Position numbers and translations under genes: made by a program. Shown piece by piece: positions 9,053-18,853 of a stretch of 64,000 nt of DNA. The notes under the pieces were generated by a model. It was given only the letters and a program-made list of their open reading frames with translations. It had not been told where the DNA came from and did no database searches. The first letter of the stretch is position 1. Each line of letters starts with the position of its first letter. This stretch comes from an uncultured Alphaproteobacteria bacterium (GTDB lineage Bacteria > Pseudomonadota > Alphaproteobacteria > VGEJ01), in the NCBI GenBank assembly GCA_913041535.1, contig CAJWJK010000001.1:248001-312000 (forward strand), in the 5' to 3' direction.

Positions 9053-9523
9053 ATGAGATTAGTACTATATCAACCGGATATACCACCCAATACAGGAACT
9101 CTAATCCGACTTGGATCATGCTTTAACGTGCCGATCGATGTGATTGAACCATGCGGATTTCCATGGCAGGAACGCTCATTCCACCGTGCTGGTCTCGATT
9201 ATTTAGAAATGGCGGAAATAACTCGGCATACCTCATGGAAGCTTTATCATCAGCATCATAGAATGCAGCCCGGTCGCTTAATTTTGATGACTACTAAGGC
9301 TGCACATGATTTTCAGTCATTTAAGTTCAGACCAGACGATTCAATAGTTTTGGGCCGTGAATCAGCTGGTGTTCCTGATGAATGCCACGATGCTGCTGAT
9401 ATGCGTCTTCGTATTCCTATGGCGGTGGGGCGGCGCTCTCTTAATGTGGCATTGGCAGGTGCAATTGCACTAAGCGAAGCTTTGCGACAGACATCGATGT
9501 TTCCCATGGATCCTGCACCATGA
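9053..9523 (+). CDS. trmL: tRNA (cytidine(34)-2'-O)-methyltransferase
   Basis: A 156-residue SPOUT-family methyltransferase that modifies the wobble nucleotide of tRNA-Leu isoacceptors. It has the N-terminal [11 protein letters not shown] box, the knot motifs LGRESAGVP near residue 102 and [10 protein letters not shown] near residue 128, all matching the TrmL/YibK subfamily in size and order. ATG 9053 follows GGTGA by five bases; an upstream TTG is less likely. It overlaps the start of hemF by four bases (ATGA), so the two are translationally coupled. Confidence 0.92.
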   Translation: MRLVLYQPDIPPNTGTLIRLGSCFNVPIDVIEPCGFPWQERSFHRAGLDYLEMAEITRHTSWKLYHQHHRMQPGRLILMTTKAAHDFQSFKFRPDDSIVLGRESAGVPDECHDAADMRLRIPMAVGRRSLNVALAGAIALSEALRQTSMFPMDPAP

Positions 9524-10374
9524 CCAAAGACATGAGTAATGAACAGAAGATGGCAAGGCAATGGTTTGTCGAGCTAAGAGACTTGCTTTGTAACGTGTTT
9601 GAGAAAATTGAAGATGAGTGTACTCACCCAGAATTTTTAGGAGCGAGACCTGGTCGGTTTGAGCCCAAGAAGTGGGAACGTTCCGGAGGGGGTGGGGGTG
9701 TGATGTCTCTCATGCGAGGCCGTGTATTTGAAAAAGTGGGTGTTAATGTTTCCACCGTGAGTGGTGAGTTTTCTCCTGAATTTAGAACCCGTATTCCTGG
9801 AGCTGATAGAGATCCAAGTTTTTGGGCAAGCGGAATTTCGGTTGTGGCGCACATGCAGTCGCCATTTGTTCCTGCTGTTCACATGAATACTCGTTATATT
9901 TGCACTACTAAGGAGTGGTTTGGTGGTGGAAGTGATCTAACGCCGACCTATCCAGATGATGATGATACTAATACTTTCCACGATGCTCTCCGAGCAACAT
10001 GTGATCGATACGATGCGAGTTATTACCCACGTTTTAAGAAATGGTGTGATGATTACTTTTTTTTACCCCATCGTGAAGAGTGTCGAGGCGTAGGCGGTAT
10101 ATTTTTTGATAACCTGAATACTGGTGACTGGGACAGCGATTTCTCTTTTACTCGCGATGTTGGGGTCGCTTTTCTACAAGTATTCCCTGAAATAGTTCGT
10201 CGTCATATGAACAACGTGTGGACCCAACAACAACGTGCAGAACAACTGAGAAAGCGCGGTCGTTATGTGGAGTTTAATTTGCTTTATGATCGAGGTACCC
10301 AGTTTGGGTTGCAAACCGGTGGCAATTCGGAGGCCATCCTGATGTCTATGCCACCGTTGGTAACGTGGCCCTAA
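9520..10374 (+). CDS. hemF: Oxygen-dependent coproporphyrinogen III oxidase
   Basis: A 284-residue HemF, which converts coproporphyrinogen III to protoporphyrinogen IX with O2. Signatures include VHMNTRY near residue 118, [10 protein letters not shown] near residue 132, [14 protein letters not shown] near residue 186 and the C-terminal [14 protein letters not shown]. Its start overlaps trmL. Presence of the O2-dependent enzyme fits an aerobic cell and the nearby bc1 operon, which needs haem. Slightly shorter than the usual 300 residues, but all core motifs are present. Confidence 0.94.
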   Translation: MTKDMSNEQKMARQWFVELRDLLCNVFEKIEDECTHPEFLGARPGRFEPKKWERSGGGGGVMSLMRGRVFEKVGVNVSTVSGEFSPEFRTRIPGADRDPSFWASGISVVAHMQSPFVPAVHMNTRYICTTKEWFGGGSDLTPTYPDDDDTNTFHDALRATCDRYDASYYPRFKKWCDDYFFLPHREECRGVGGIFFDNLNTGDWDSDFSFTRDVGVAFLQVFPEIVRRHMNNVWTQQQRAEQLRKRGRYVEFNLLYDRGTQFGLQTGGNSEAILMSMPPLVTWP

Positions 10375-10459
10375 TGTAGTCATCACTAGAAAAAGGTGCG
10401 ATCGATTCGTGCGATGGAATGTGTTAAGTATGGCAAATAGCTAGTAATGTGAGGGCAGA

Positions 10460-11374
10460 ATGCGAATTGTGTTGCATGGACAGCAGGCATTTGGGAAAGC
10501 GGTGTTGGAGGCGCTTAAAGCACGTGGTGAAGAGGTTGTAGCGGTATATGTCGCTCCAGACAAAGGAGAACGATCGGATCCACTTAAAGAGGCTGCAAAC
10601 GCTCACGGTATCCCAGTTTACCAACCTGATTCATATCGACAATCAGCAGTATGGGATCAGTTTAAGTCACTTGCGCCCGATCTTTGCGTTATGGCATTTG
10701 TCACTCTGATCGTTCCAGAGGAATTCTTAAACATCCCTACTAAAGGCTCCATTCAATATCACCCCTCGCTGCTTCCCAGGCATCGGGGTCCTAGCTCTAT
10801 CAATTGGCCAATAATTCAAGGTGAGACTACAACGGGTTTGTCTATTTTTTGGCCTGACAACGGTCTAGACACTGGGCCAAACCTTCTTCAGAAAACTGTT
10901 AGTATTGACGCTGACGATACATTAGGCACGTTGTATTTTGATAAATTATTTCCCATGGGGGTTAAGGCAATAGAAGAGGCAGTTGACCTTGTTCGAGATG
11001 GTAAGGCTCCGAGAATTGCTCAAGATGAAAGCCAGGCGACATACGAAGGGTGGTGTAGAAGTGAAGATGTGGAGATTGATTGGACTCGTCCTGCAACCGA
11101 TGTATATAACTTGATTCGGGGCGCCGATCCGCAGCCCGGTGCATGGACAACGTTCCAGGGTGAGAAGTTGCAGATATTTTCTGCGTCTAAAGACGTGAAT
11201 GACAGTGAGGGTGTGCCGGGAGAGGTGATTCTCCTGAGCGATGAAGGGTTTTCGGTCTCAGTCAAAGATGGATCCATAACGGTAAAGCGAGTGCGCAGAG
11301 CTAGTGGCAGGAAGGTCTCAGCTCATGAATTTATGGAAGAGGCGGGACTCTTGCGGGGCGCTCAACTTGGATAA
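10460..11374 (+). CDS. Formyltransferase-fold protein resembling the 10-formyl-THF hydrolase domain of ALDH1L
   Basis: A 304-residue formyl-transferase-fold protein. The core HPSLLPRHRGPSSINW near residue 107, then SIFWPDNGLDTG, and the C-terminal subdomain with ATYEGW and NLIRGADPQPGAWT read closer to the N-terminal hydrolase domain of 10-formyltetrahydrofolate dehydrogenase than to methionyl-tRNA formyltransferase, which usually has SLLPRWRGAAP and GLDTGDM. It may hydrolyse or transfer the formyl group of 10-formyl-THF, linking it to one-carbon metabolism. No aldehyde dehydrogenase domain is fused. Start ATG 10460 has AGGG ten bases upstream. The Fmt alternative remains possible. Confidence 0.75.
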   Translation: MRIVLHGQQAFGKAVLEALKARGEEVVAVYVAPDKGERSDPLKEAANAHGIPVYQPDSYRQSAVWDQFKSLAPDLCVMAFVTLIVPEEFLNIPTKGSIQYHPSLLPRHRGPSSINWPIIQGETTTGLSIFWPDNGLDTGPNLLQKTVSIDADDTLGTLYFDKLFPMGVKAIEEAVDLVRDGKAPRIAQDESQATYEGWCRSEDVEIDWTRPATDVYNLIRGADPQPGAWTTFQGEKLQIFSASKDVNDSEGVPGEVILLSDEGFSVSVKDGSITVKRVRRASGRKVSAHEFMEEAGLLRGAQLG

Positions 11375-11515
11375 GGAAAGTCTAAATCTAGCTTAAACTA
11401 AACTGAAAGTGCGATCCTCAGCCAAATTGCAGTGTGAGGCCGTGTCGGTCGGTATTCGCTTATGGTTGCCGTATTATCGCAGAGTAACCCTCTAAGACTC
11501 GAAAGGTAGTTTTAT

Positions 11516-12685
11516 ATGTCACAACTTATTGCTCCTCACAGTGGCGGCAACTTGGTTTCCCGCTTACTTAATGAACGCCTCTCCGTTGATGCCAGAGAGA
11601 AAGCAAAGGATCTGCGTTGTATTCCGATGATGAGTCGTGAGGTCTCAGATTTGATTATGTTAGGAATAGGAGCTTATACGCCTCTTGAAGGTTTTATGGG
11701 TGAGGAGGCTTGGCGTCGAACTTGTATAGAGATGAGGTTGCCCGACGGAACATTTTGGCCCATCCCAATAACACTCTCATGCGCAATTGATCTTGCTGAT
11801 AGTATATCTATGGGGGAAGAGGTTGCACTGACTGATAAGAATGGCGTCATCATGGGTACGCTTAATGTTGAAGAGAAATATCAAATAGATGTTGAACTTG
11901 AGTGTAGCTCTGTATTTTTGACTAATGAAATAACACACCCTGGTGTGGCCAAGGTTCATGCTCAAGGTCAAGTTAATCTTGCTGGGGCTATTCAGCTATT
12001 TGATGAGGGCATATATCCGATTCGTTACCCGAATCTCTACCAACGCCCCTTTGAAACTCGAGCTAAGTTCTCTGAGTTGGGTTGGAGCACAGTTGCAGCT
12101 TTTCAAACGCGTAATCCAATGCACCGAAGCCATGAATACCTTGTCAAAGTGGCGTCTGAAGTGTGTGATGGAGCATTAATCCATCAGGTGCTTGGTGAAC
12201 TTAAACCAGGCGATATCCCGGCAGAGGTTCGAACGGAAGCTATTGATGCTCTTGTCAAAAATTACTTTGTTCCAGGGTCGTGTATACAAGCTGGATATCC
12301 TATCGAAATGCGGTATGCAGGACCCAGAGAGGCACTATTGCACGGCGTGATACGTCAGAACTTTGGTTGTACCCACTTAATTGTTGGTCGAGATCACGCG
12401 GGCGTTGGAGACTATTATGGGCCTTTTGATGCGCATAAGATATTTGACACACTTTGGCAGGATAGCTTGCTTCTTAAACCTCTTAAGCTTGATCTTACAT
12501 TCTACTGTTACCGATGTGGTGGTATGGCAAGTACAAGAACGTGTCCGCACGATGAGGATGTAAGGCTCAACATTTCTGGTACGCGTCTGCGTGAAATGCT
12601 GTGTGACAATGAGGAGATTCCTTCGGAGTTTAGTCGACCTGAGGTATTGAGTGTACTGAGGGCGTACTATGCAAGTCTTACCTAA
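11516..12685 (+). CDS. sat: Sulfate adenylyltransferase (ATP sulfurylase), Sat type
   Basis: A 389-residue single-chain ATP sulfurylase that interconverts ATP plus sulfate with APS plus pyrophosphate. The nucleotide-binding [11 protein letters not shown] is near residue 200 and VGRDHAGVG near residue 290. A likely zinc site is formed by C331, C334, C343 and H345. This zinc-containing homo-oligomeric form occurs in sulfur oxidisers, sulfate reducers and some marine alphaproteobacteria; it is not the CysDN type. No aprAB, cysC or cysH neighbours it here, so assimilation versus sulfite oxidation cannot be decided. Confidence 0.92.
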   Translation: MSQLIAPHSGGNLVSRLLNERLSVDAREKAKDLRCIPMMSREVSDLIMLGIGAYTPLEGFMGEEAWRRTCIEMRLPDGTFWPIPITLSCAIDLADSISMGEEVALTDKNGVIMGTLNVEEKYQIDVELECSSVFLTNEITHPGVAKVHAQGQVNLAGAIQLFDEGIYPIRYPNLYQRPFETRAKFSELGWSTVAAFQTRNPMHRSHEYLVKVASEVCDGALIHQVLGELKPGDIPAEVRTEAIDALVKNYFVPGSCIQAGYPIEMRYAGPREALLHGVIRQNFGCTHLIVGRDHAGVGDYYGPFDAHKIFDTLWQDSLLLKPLKLDLTFYCYRCGGMASTRTCPHDEDVRLNISGTRLREMLCDNEEIPSEFSRPEVLSVLRAYYASLT

Positions 12686-12714
12686 GACAATCATTCAGGC
12701 AGACTGAGGCTATC

Positions 12715-13629
12715 ATGGTGCTGCCAATCGTTTTTCATCCATCCTACACTGTACAGCTTCCCAGCCAATACCGTTTTCCGATGGCGAAGTTTGGCCGAAT
12801 ATTTGAGCATTTAGTTTCTGAAGGTATCGTAACAACTGAAGCTGCAATCAAGCCAATTCCTGTGCCGCGTAAATGGTTAGAGTTAGTTCATTCGTCAACC
12901 TACGTGAGTAAGGTTTTTGGTTTTTGTCGTGAGTCAGAATCAGTTCGTCGGATCGGCCTGCCGCTTAGTAAATCTCTTGTATACCGATCCAGATTAGCGG
13001 TAGCGGGCACGATTCAGGCTGGGCGCCTAGCCTTGGATTCTAGCATTGCTTGCAATATCGCGGGCGGTAGTCATCACGCGTTTCGTGATCACGGGTCAGG
13101 ATTTTGTATCTTTAACGATGTAGCGGTTGCAATAAAAGTGTTGCAAAGTGAAAGTTTGATCGAACGAGCACTTGTCCTTGATCTAGATGTTCACCAAGGA
13201 GATGGAACAGCAACAATTTTTTCTGATGATCCGAGCGTCTTTACTTTCTCGATGCACTGTTCTTCTAACTTTCCCCCTCGAAAGAAAAAGAGCGACCGTG
13301 ATATTGGCCTTCCTCGTGGCACTGGGGACCATAAATATCTGGCAGTACTTAGGGCAGAGCTAGACTCAATAATCTCAAAGTGGACGCCGGACATTGTATT
13401 CTATAATGCCGGGGTGGATAGTCATGTGGAGGACAAGCTTGGCCGACTTTCTTTAACGGATAATGGCCTTGCCGACCGAGACCTTATGGTGCTTTCGACC
13501 TGTCACTCAGAAAATATTCCAATCGCTGCTGTCGTTGGAGGAGGGTATTCAGATGATATTGATCAACTTGCATACCGACATGCTATTCTTCAACGTACGG
13601 CATCCGCGCTCTTTGCGGCTAGTTGGTAG
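12715..13629 (+). CDS. Histone-deacetylase-fold protein
   Basis: A 304-residue member of the arginase/deacetylase superfamily, closest in feel to the short class IV-like bacterial HDAC proteins. Zinc and charge-relay residues are visible: GGSHHAF (catalytic His pair) near residue 117, DLDVHQGDGT near residue 158 giving Asp and His zinc ligands, and AGVDSH near residue 231 giving the third. GGGYSDD lies near the C-terminus. Bacterial relatives deacetylate small molecules such as polyamines or acetylated lysine; the substrate here is unknown. It starts 29 bases after sat and its end overlaps the convergent denD-like gene by 11 bases. Confidence 0.87.
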   Translation: MVLPIVFHPSYTVQLPSQYRFPMAKFGRIFEHLVSEGIVTTEAAIKPIPVPRKWLELVHSSTYVSKVFGFCRESESVRRIGLPLSKSLVYRSRLAVAGTIQAGRLALDSSIACNIAGGSHHAFRDHGSGFCIFNDVAVAIKVLQSESLIERALVLDLDVHQGDGTATIFSDDPSVFTFSMHCSSNFPPRKKKSDRDIGLPRGTGDHKYLAVLRAELDSIISKWTPDIVFYNAGVDSHVEDKLGRLSLTDNGLADRDLMVLSTCHSENIPIAAVVGGGYSDDIDQLAYRHAILQRTASALFAASW

Positions 13630-14617
13630 CAACAAGTTTTATCTGGTCGTCTAGGTAATCTTCTACGAAGCCTGAAACAATTTCGTCAATACTTGTGTCA
13701 GCAGCAATACCAAGGGCCTGTGCTTTGGTTGCGCACACACCTTTGGGCCATCCATCAACTAGGCTTTGGATCAGTGGGTCTTGTGCCCATTTTATAACCC
13801 CAAAGGGCCTATCTCCTTTGTGCCGTTCAGCCGATTCCGCCATTTCAGCAGCTGTGACTGTAAGGCCTGGCAATAGAACTGTCCGATAGGCCTCAAACGC
13901 TTCCGATTCGGCATCATGTAGCTTAATCAGAGCATCTATTACACGACGCGGAGAGAGACAGGGAAGTTGGGTATCTTGTGAAACAGGGCACTTTGACTCA
14001 ACTCCTGCGAGTGGCTCACGAATGATACCAGAGCACCAAGAGGAGGCAGCCGTATTAGGTAGGCCAGGACGGACGACAATAACTGGCAGTCTGGCCGATC
14101 TGCCGTCGATAAATCCTTTTCGGGTGTAGTCGTTTATAAGGAGTTCTCCAATAACCTTGTGAACACCGTACGAAGATTCCGGCCATGCGGGCGTCTCATC
14201 TGAAACTATTGCTGGAAGTTTTCCACCGTAGGCAGCAATAGAACTTGTAAAAACCACCCTCGGATTGTGAGACAATCGACGACATGCTTCTAGTATAGAA
14301 CGAGTGCCGTCAAGATTTGACTTGTATCCTATTTCGAATTGAGCCTCCGCACCACCACTGACAAGGGCTCCCAGGTGAAAGACGGTATCGGTCGTATCGC
14401 CGATCACGTCAAAAGCTTGAGCTTGTTCGCTCAGATCACCTTTAGTTAGAGTGACTTTCTTATCGATTGGTGCTGTTGGATTTACGATGTCGAATAGCAC
14501 AATCTCATCTACTATTTCAGAATCGCCAGAACGACCGACAAGTTCGCCTCGGTGTAGGATCTCTTTACATAGTCTTTGCCCCAGGAACCCAGCACCGCCA
14601 GTTATTACTACCTTCAT
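13619..14617 (-). CDS. denD: NAD-dependent epimerase/dehydratase, D-erythronate dehydrogenase-like
   Basis: A 332-residue extended SDR protein. The Rossmann GGAGFLG is at residues 7-13 and the active-site SSYGVHK (YxxxK) near residue 148. TSSIAAYGG, VRPGLPNTAASS and SGIIREPLAG match the DenD subgroup, which oxidises D-erythronate or related sugar acids at C2. Start ATG 14617 has CTGGAG upstream. The usual partners (OtnK/OtnC/OtnI types) are not in the window, so the physiological substrate is inferred only from subgroup motifs. Confidence 0.78.
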   Translation of the reverse strand: MKVVITGGAGFLGQRLCKEILHRGELVGRSGDSEIVDEIVLFDIVNPTAPIDKKVTLTKGDLSEQAQAFDVIGDTTDTVFHLGALVSGGAEAQFEIGYKSNLDGTRSILEACRRLSHNPRVVFTSSIAAYGGKLPAIVSDETPAWPESSYGVHKVIGELLINDYTRKGFIDGRSARLPVIVVRPGLPNTAASSWCSGIIREPLAGVESKCPVSQDTQLPCLSPRRVIDALIKLHDAESEAFEAYRTVLLPGLTVTAAEMAESAERHKGDRPFGVIKWAQDPLIQSLVDGWPKGVCATKAQALGIAADTSIDEIVSGFVEDYLDDQIKLVATN

Positions 14618-14711
14618 TCTGAAACTCCAGTTGTTAAGCTATTTGAGCACAGATTGTCATCGTAGTCTCTGCTAGATAGCGGAGCAATCTGCTATGAGAA
14701 TCTTGCCCTAA

Positions 14712-15107
14712 TTACTCAGAATCCTTCGTTTTAAGATTTAATGATGCAGAATTCATACAATAACGTAGGCCACTTGGGTCAGGGCCATCGGAGAAAACAT
14801 GACCAAGGTGGGAACCGCAGTTTGAACAGAGTGCCTCTGTGCGAATCATACCGAGGCTTGTATCAGTTTCGGTATCAATTTTGTCCATTGCTAAAGGTTT
14901 GTAAAAACTTGGCCATCCAGTTCCTGAGTCATATTTTGTCTCTGAGCTGAACAGTGCCGTGCCGCAACAGATACAGTTGTATATGCCTGGAGTTTTGCAA
15001 TCCCAATATTTTCCTGTGAACGGGGCTTCAGTACCCTTCTCTCTTGTTATGTTATATTGCTCAGGCGTCAGTATTTTGCGGTACTCTGCATCCGACTTTA
15101 GTTTCAT
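14712..15107 (-). CDS. msrB: Peptide methionine-R-sulfoxide reductase
   Basis: A 131-residue MsrB, complementary to MsrA at 4935. It has the zinc-binding CxxC pairs (CICCG near residue 45 and CSNCGSHLGHVF near residue 93), SGTGWPSF, and the catalytic RYCMNSASL near the C-terminus where the family usually has RYCINSASL. A strong AGGAGG ribosome site precedes ATG 15107. It reduces the R epimer of methionine sulfoxide in proteins. Confidence 0.95.
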   Translation of the reverse strand: MKLKSDAEYRKILTPEQYNITREKGTEAPFTGKYWDCKTPGIYNCICCGTALFSSETKYDSGTGWPSFYKPLAMDKIDTETDTSLGMIRTEALCSNCGSHLGHVFSDGPDPSGLRYCMNSASLNLKTKDSE

Positions 15108-15190
15108 TTACAATCCTCCTCACTTGCCGTATTCGTTCGGGCTCAAGACTTCTTGATGCGCCAATGATAGCATTGGGTCAAAATTAAGTC

Positions 15191-16165
15191 CTATTTCTGC
15201 CCCAGAACTTCTGGATTAACTACATAAGTGTAATCTAAGCAGCCATCAATAGCTGCAATGGCATGATTAGCGCAAATAATCCCCATGCGCGAAATGCATT
15301 CTTCCGTCAATCCAGCAGTATGCGGGGAAATAACGACATTATTGAAGGAAAAAAGACGCTCTTGATGACATGGGGGCTCGGTGGTGAAAACATCGATTCC
15401 AGCGCCAGCAAGTTGGCCTGCATGGAGCGCGTCGCAAAGTGCTGTCTCGTCGACAAGACTTCCCCGAGCTGTGTTTATCAGCAATGCACTATTTTTAAAA
15501 AGCTGAAGCCGTGAATTGTTGATAATTTGGTATGTGTCAGATGTAGCGGGAGCATGAAGACTAACTATATCAGACTTTGCTATTGCGTTATTTAGGTCTT
15601 CAACTGGGTTCGCTCCACGTCGAATTATCTCATCTGACGAGATATATGGGTCATATGCTAGTATATGCATTCCAAACGCTGCACATCTTTCTGCGACTTT
15701 CCGTCCTATCCGACCAAGGCCCACAATGAGAAGTGTCTTTTTCCAAAGCTCAAAAGTGTTAAGGTTTTCGCGGTATTTCCAATTTCCCGTGCGGCTAGCT
15801 TGATCGCAATTGATGCCCTTCTTTGCTAGCGCAAGCATCAGATATAGGGTGTGTTCTGCAACGGTTGTGGAGTTTGCATCTCCGACCGTAGCAAGTGGAA
15901 TGCCCCTTTCTGTTAGGGCATCTACATCGATGTTATCAAAGCCAACGCCAACACGCACAACTACCTTAAGATGTTGTGCTAGTTTTATCGTCTCGCGGTC
16001 GAAAGGCAGGTAGCGTGCGATGACTGCTTGGGCTGATGCTACCTCGTGGTGTAGAGCGTTAAGATCTGCAACTGCAACCGTTACTAACTCTATGTCGCTA
16101 CGCAGCTCAAGTACTTGAGTTCCTGGGGTGCCCAAAGGACCATAAGCTAATACTTTTGCCATCAT
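15191..16165 (-). CDS. D-isomer-specific 2-hydroxyacid dehydrogenase (phosphoglycerate dehydrogenase-like)
   Basis: A 324-residue NAD-dependent dehydrogenase. It has the Rossmann motif GLGRIGRKVAE near residue 148 with NAD-ribose Asp about 20 residues on, NTARGSLVDE near residue 231 (catalytic Arg), and a catalytic HTAG near residue 281. Domain order matches the catalytic shell plus nucleotide-binding core of SerA-like proteins without the C-terminal ACT domain. It may be a hydroxypyruvate, glyoxylate or 3-phosphoglycerate dehydrogenase; the substrate is unresolved. The start has two adjacent ATGs (16165, 16162) behind GGGAGA. Confidence 0.85.
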   Translation of the reverse strand: MMAKVLAYGPLGTPGTQVLELRSDIELVTVAVADLNALHHEVASAQAVIARYLPFDRETIKLAQHLKVVVRVGVGFDNIDVDALTERGIPLATVGDANSTTVAEHTLYLMLALAKKGINCDQASRTGNWKYRENLNTFELWKKTLLIVGLGRIGRKVAERCAAFGMHILAYDPYISSDEIIRRGANPVEDLNNAIAKSDIVSLHAPATSDTYQIINNSRLQLFKNSALLINTARGSLVDETALCDALHAGQLAGAGIDVFTTEPPCHQERLFSFNNVVISPHTAGLTEECISRMGIICANHAIAAIDGCLDYTYVVNPEVLGQK

Positions 16166-16277
16166 GTATCTCCCAAGTTACTACTGCGCATAATGTCGTA
16201 TAAGTTTCATCTATGATTTAACCATTTTAATTATGGCTTACCCTTAATTTATGGGGACATAGCTCCCAATAAATCAA

Positions 16278-17612
16278 TTAACGTGGAAGGCGTATGTGCA
16301 CCCGTAGTCCCCCGAGTGGCGAGTCGGTGAGGGTGATTTCACCCCCATGTCCGCGAACTATATCTCTGGCAATGGTGAGGCCAAGGCCGTAACTTTCTTG
16401 GTCAGGGCTACGTGCAGTGTCTAGGCGATGAAAGGCTTTGAATACTGTTTCCCGCTCTTTGAGTGGGATTCCGGGGCCATCATCATCAATAGTGACTTCC
16501 ACGGAATCAGCGGATAGTTGGGCTATAATTGCTATTCGACTTGATACCCGTAGTGCATTATCGAGAAGGTTCTGGATACATCGTCGAAAAGCATTGGGTT
16601 TAATTATTGCGGGCAAAATGTCTGGGACGGTGAGGTCGATGTAAGAAATGCCATTCTTCTTTGTATCTGTCACTACCTGTTGTAGAAGATTTGCAACGTT
16701 GGTATTTGTTGCAACTTCACCGGCGTCGCCACGAGCAAAATTGAGATAGGTTTCCACCATTCGTTCCATGGCTGTAACGTCTTTCTCTAGCTCGTCTAGC
16801 TGGAGGTTCTTATCAAGTGAGTTATCTCTTAGCAGGGCAATCTGAAGTTTCATGCGCGTTAGCGGGGTTCGCAGGTCGTGTGAGACTCCAGCAAGCATTT
16901 CCGTACGTTGCTCCAATTGGCGATGAATGCGTTCCCGCATTGCTATAAACGCAGAAGTCGCTTGGCGGACTTCACTAGCCCCAGAAGGTTTAATTGGGTC
17001 GGTTTGGCGACTTTTTCCATATGCATCTGCCATCTCCGCCAATCGGCGGATCGGTCGCATCTGGTTACGCAAGAATATGATGGAGACAGACAAAACTATT
17101 AGGGATGAACCCACTAACCATAATATAAACACAACCGTCGTTGTGCTAGTTATGCGTTTACGTGACGTTAGTATCCGTAATACGGAGTTATCCATTTCCA
17201 CCAATACTTCAATCTGATTCGTATGGTTTCTTGTGTTGACAAGAAAGGGTTTCGAAATGCGCTCGCGAAGGGCCTTTCCCAAGACTCTTTCATGATGTCG
17301 ATCTTTGATACTTTTTGAATTGGGTATGTCTGCTAGTTTGGTTTCTAATAGCACCTCTATTGACAGGTTGTGGTTTTCGCGAACTGCGGAAAGGTAGTTA
17401 TTGCGCTGTAAAGGAGTTATGTATTGCGGCAGCAGGTGGATGACCATGGATATATCACCAGCGACGCCTAGGGCGAGTCTCCGACTCACGGTTTCCCAGT
17501 GGTTTTCAAAGAAGACGTAAGTTGCTATTAGTTCAACTAGAACGAGGGGCGTTACAATCATTAATAGCGCCCGTCCAAATAGTGTGTTCGGCAACAGTCG
17601 CTTCAGAACCAT
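16278..17612 (-). CDS. EnvZ-type sensor histidine kinase
   Basis: A 444-residue membrane kinase. An N-terminal transmembrane helix (residues ~12-32), a periplasmic loop of about 130 residues, a second helix near residues 158-180, a HAMP segment, the HisKA box GVSHDLRTPLTRMK near residue 242 with phosphoacceptor His, and an ATPase domain with NLLDNALR and DDGPGIP. It follows the response regulator by 29 bases in a MarR-OmpR-EnvZ operon. It should sense an envelope signal and phosphorylate that regulator. The signal is unknown; EnvZ homology does not prove osmosensing. Confidence 0.9.
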   Translation of the reverse strand: MVLKRLLPNTLFGRALLMIVTPLVLVELIATYVFFENHWETVSRRLALGVAGDISMVIHLLPQYITPLQRNNYLSAVRENHNLSIEVLLETKLADIPNSKSIKDRHHERVLGKALRERISKPFLVNTRNHTNQIEVLVEMDNSVLRILTSRKRITSTTTVVFILWLVGSSLIVLSVSIIFLRNQMRPIRRLAEMADAYGKSRQTDPIKPSGASEVRQATSAFIAMRERIHRQLEQRTEMLAGVSHDLRTPLTRMKLQIALLRDNSLDKNLQLDELEKDVTAMERMVETYLNFARGDAGEVATNTNVANLLQQVVTDTKKNGISYIDLTVPDILPAIIKPNAFRRCIQNLLDNALRVSSRIAIIAQLSADSVEVTIDDDGPGIPLKERETVFKAFHRLDTARSPDQESYGLGLTIARDIVRGHGGEITLTDSPLGGLRVHIRLPR

Positions 17613-17641
17613 AACAATATTTCGCTCATTTTGAGTAAACG

Positions 17642-18349
17642 TCAGTCAGCCCGAAGCATATATCCTTCACCCCAAACTGTAATGAGGTGACGGGGCATCC
17701 TCGGATCAGACTCTATCTTTCGTCTTAGTCGAGCAACATGTACATCAGTCGCTCGATCACTGGCGCCACTTTGAGATCTGAGTTGGTCTCGTGACATAGC
17801 TATTCCAGGATTTCGAGCAAAAATGCTGAGCATGGCTGCCTCTGCTGAAGTCAGGTGGATTCGTTCACCTCGACGTCGCAGTTCGTGGCGACCAATGTCG
17901 AAATGGAATTGGCCAAACGTAACTGTTGAATGTCTAGGTGCGGTTTGAAGTGTTCGACGTAAAATACTTTGTACCCGTAGGAGCAGTTCGCGTGGTTCGA
18001 AAGGTTTAGCTAAATAATCGTCTGCACCGTGTTCTAAACCGATTATTCGCTTATCGACTGTGTCCATTGCTGTTAGCATTAAGATGGGTATTTGACTGCG
18101 TTTGCGAACCCAAGTGGCGAACTCAAAGCCATCCTCTTTGGGCATCATGACGTCCAGAATTAAAAGATCAAATTCAATACCAGCCATCCTCGCGCGAGCA
18201 TCCTCTGCACTTGATGCTGTTGTAACTCGCAATTCTTTCTCTGTAAGAAATCTAGAGATCAGCTTGCGCAAACGTTCATCATCATCAACGACCAGGAGGT
18301 GTGCACGACCCATTGGCAGCGATTGCTCACTTTTCTGTGTGGTTGACAC
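17642..18349 (-). CDS. OmpR/PhoB-family response regulator (PetR-like)
   Basis: A 235-residue two-domain regulator. The receiver domain has VVDDDERL near residue 20, the phosphoacceptor Asp in LLILDVMMPKEDG near residue 66, and a Lys in YLAKPFEPREL near residue 118. The C-terminal winged helix ends with TVWGEGYML. The start GTG 18349 lies six bases after the MarR-type gene; an ATG at 18313 is an alternative. The MarR-then-OmpR pairing beside ilvE is a conserved alphaproteobacterial arrangement and recalls petP-petR of Rhodobacter capsulatus, linked to cytochrome production. Confidence 0.9.
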   Translation of the reverse strand: MSTTQKSEQSLPMGRAHLLVVDDDERLRKLISRFLTEKELRVTTASSAEDARARMAGIEFDLLILDVMMPKEDGFEFATWVRKRSQIPILMLTAMDTVDKRIIGLEHGADDYLAKPFEPRELLLRVQSILRRTLQTAPRHSTVTFGQFHFDIGRHELRRRGERIHLTSAEAAMLSIFARNPGIAMSRDQLRSQSGASDRATDVHVARLRRKIESDPRMPRHLITVWGEGYMLRAD

Positions 18350-18355
18350 TGTAAG

Positions 18356-18853
18356 TCAGGCGCCCAGAATAGAGCGAATTATTGTATGCCGATCTACCTC
18401 TTTTACGAGGTTAAGACGAATTTGACGGTATTCATAAGCGGCATTGGGTCCAGCTTTAAGGTATGTGTACGACACTCTTTCCCGATAAGGCTGAGACAGA
18501 TGGTGTTCGAGTTTCTCTCCCGCTTTCCGTAGAGACAGAGAACGCTGCGGCCGATTGGCTCGGCCTCTATTTTGTTTAACAGATTTGTCCGAAACAAGCT
18601 GGTTGAAAATACGTGCTAGACTTTGCTTTGTAATACGCAAATTTGATAGTAATTGGGCTAATGACAGTTTTGGTTTGCGGAAGATGCAATAGGTAATTCT
18701 ACGATGTGTAAAACCAAGGCCATACTTTTTAGCGCAAATGTCTGAATGACTGGTGAAGTTGCCATAGGCACAAAATAGAAGTTCTATGCCCTTACGGTTT
18801 ACTTCGCCTGGAAGAAACAAAGTATTGGCACCGCTGCATGTTGCGTCAGCCAT
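18356..18853 (-). CDS. MarR-family winged-helix regulator (PetP-like)
   Basis: A 165-residue MarR-type protein. The DNA-binding helix-turn-helix is visible as LLSNLRITKQSLARIFNQL near residues 68-86, followed by a basic wing rich in Arg (NRGRANRPQRS). It heads the marR-ompR-envZ operon and is divergent from ilvE. Its first codons form one arm of a perfect 11-bp inverted repeat whose other arm lies upstream, a possible autoregulatory operator. By resemblance to PetP it could influence respiratory or haem-protein genes, but that is inference. Confidence 0.82.
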   Translation of the reverse strand: MADATCSGANTLFLPGEVNRKGIELLFCAYGNFTSHSDICAKKYGLGFTHRRITYCIFRKPKLSLAQLLSNLRITKQSLARIFNQLVSDKSVKQNRGRANRPQRSLSLRKAGEKLEHHLSQPYRERVSYTYLKAGPNAAYEYRQIRLNLVKEVDRHTIIRSILGA

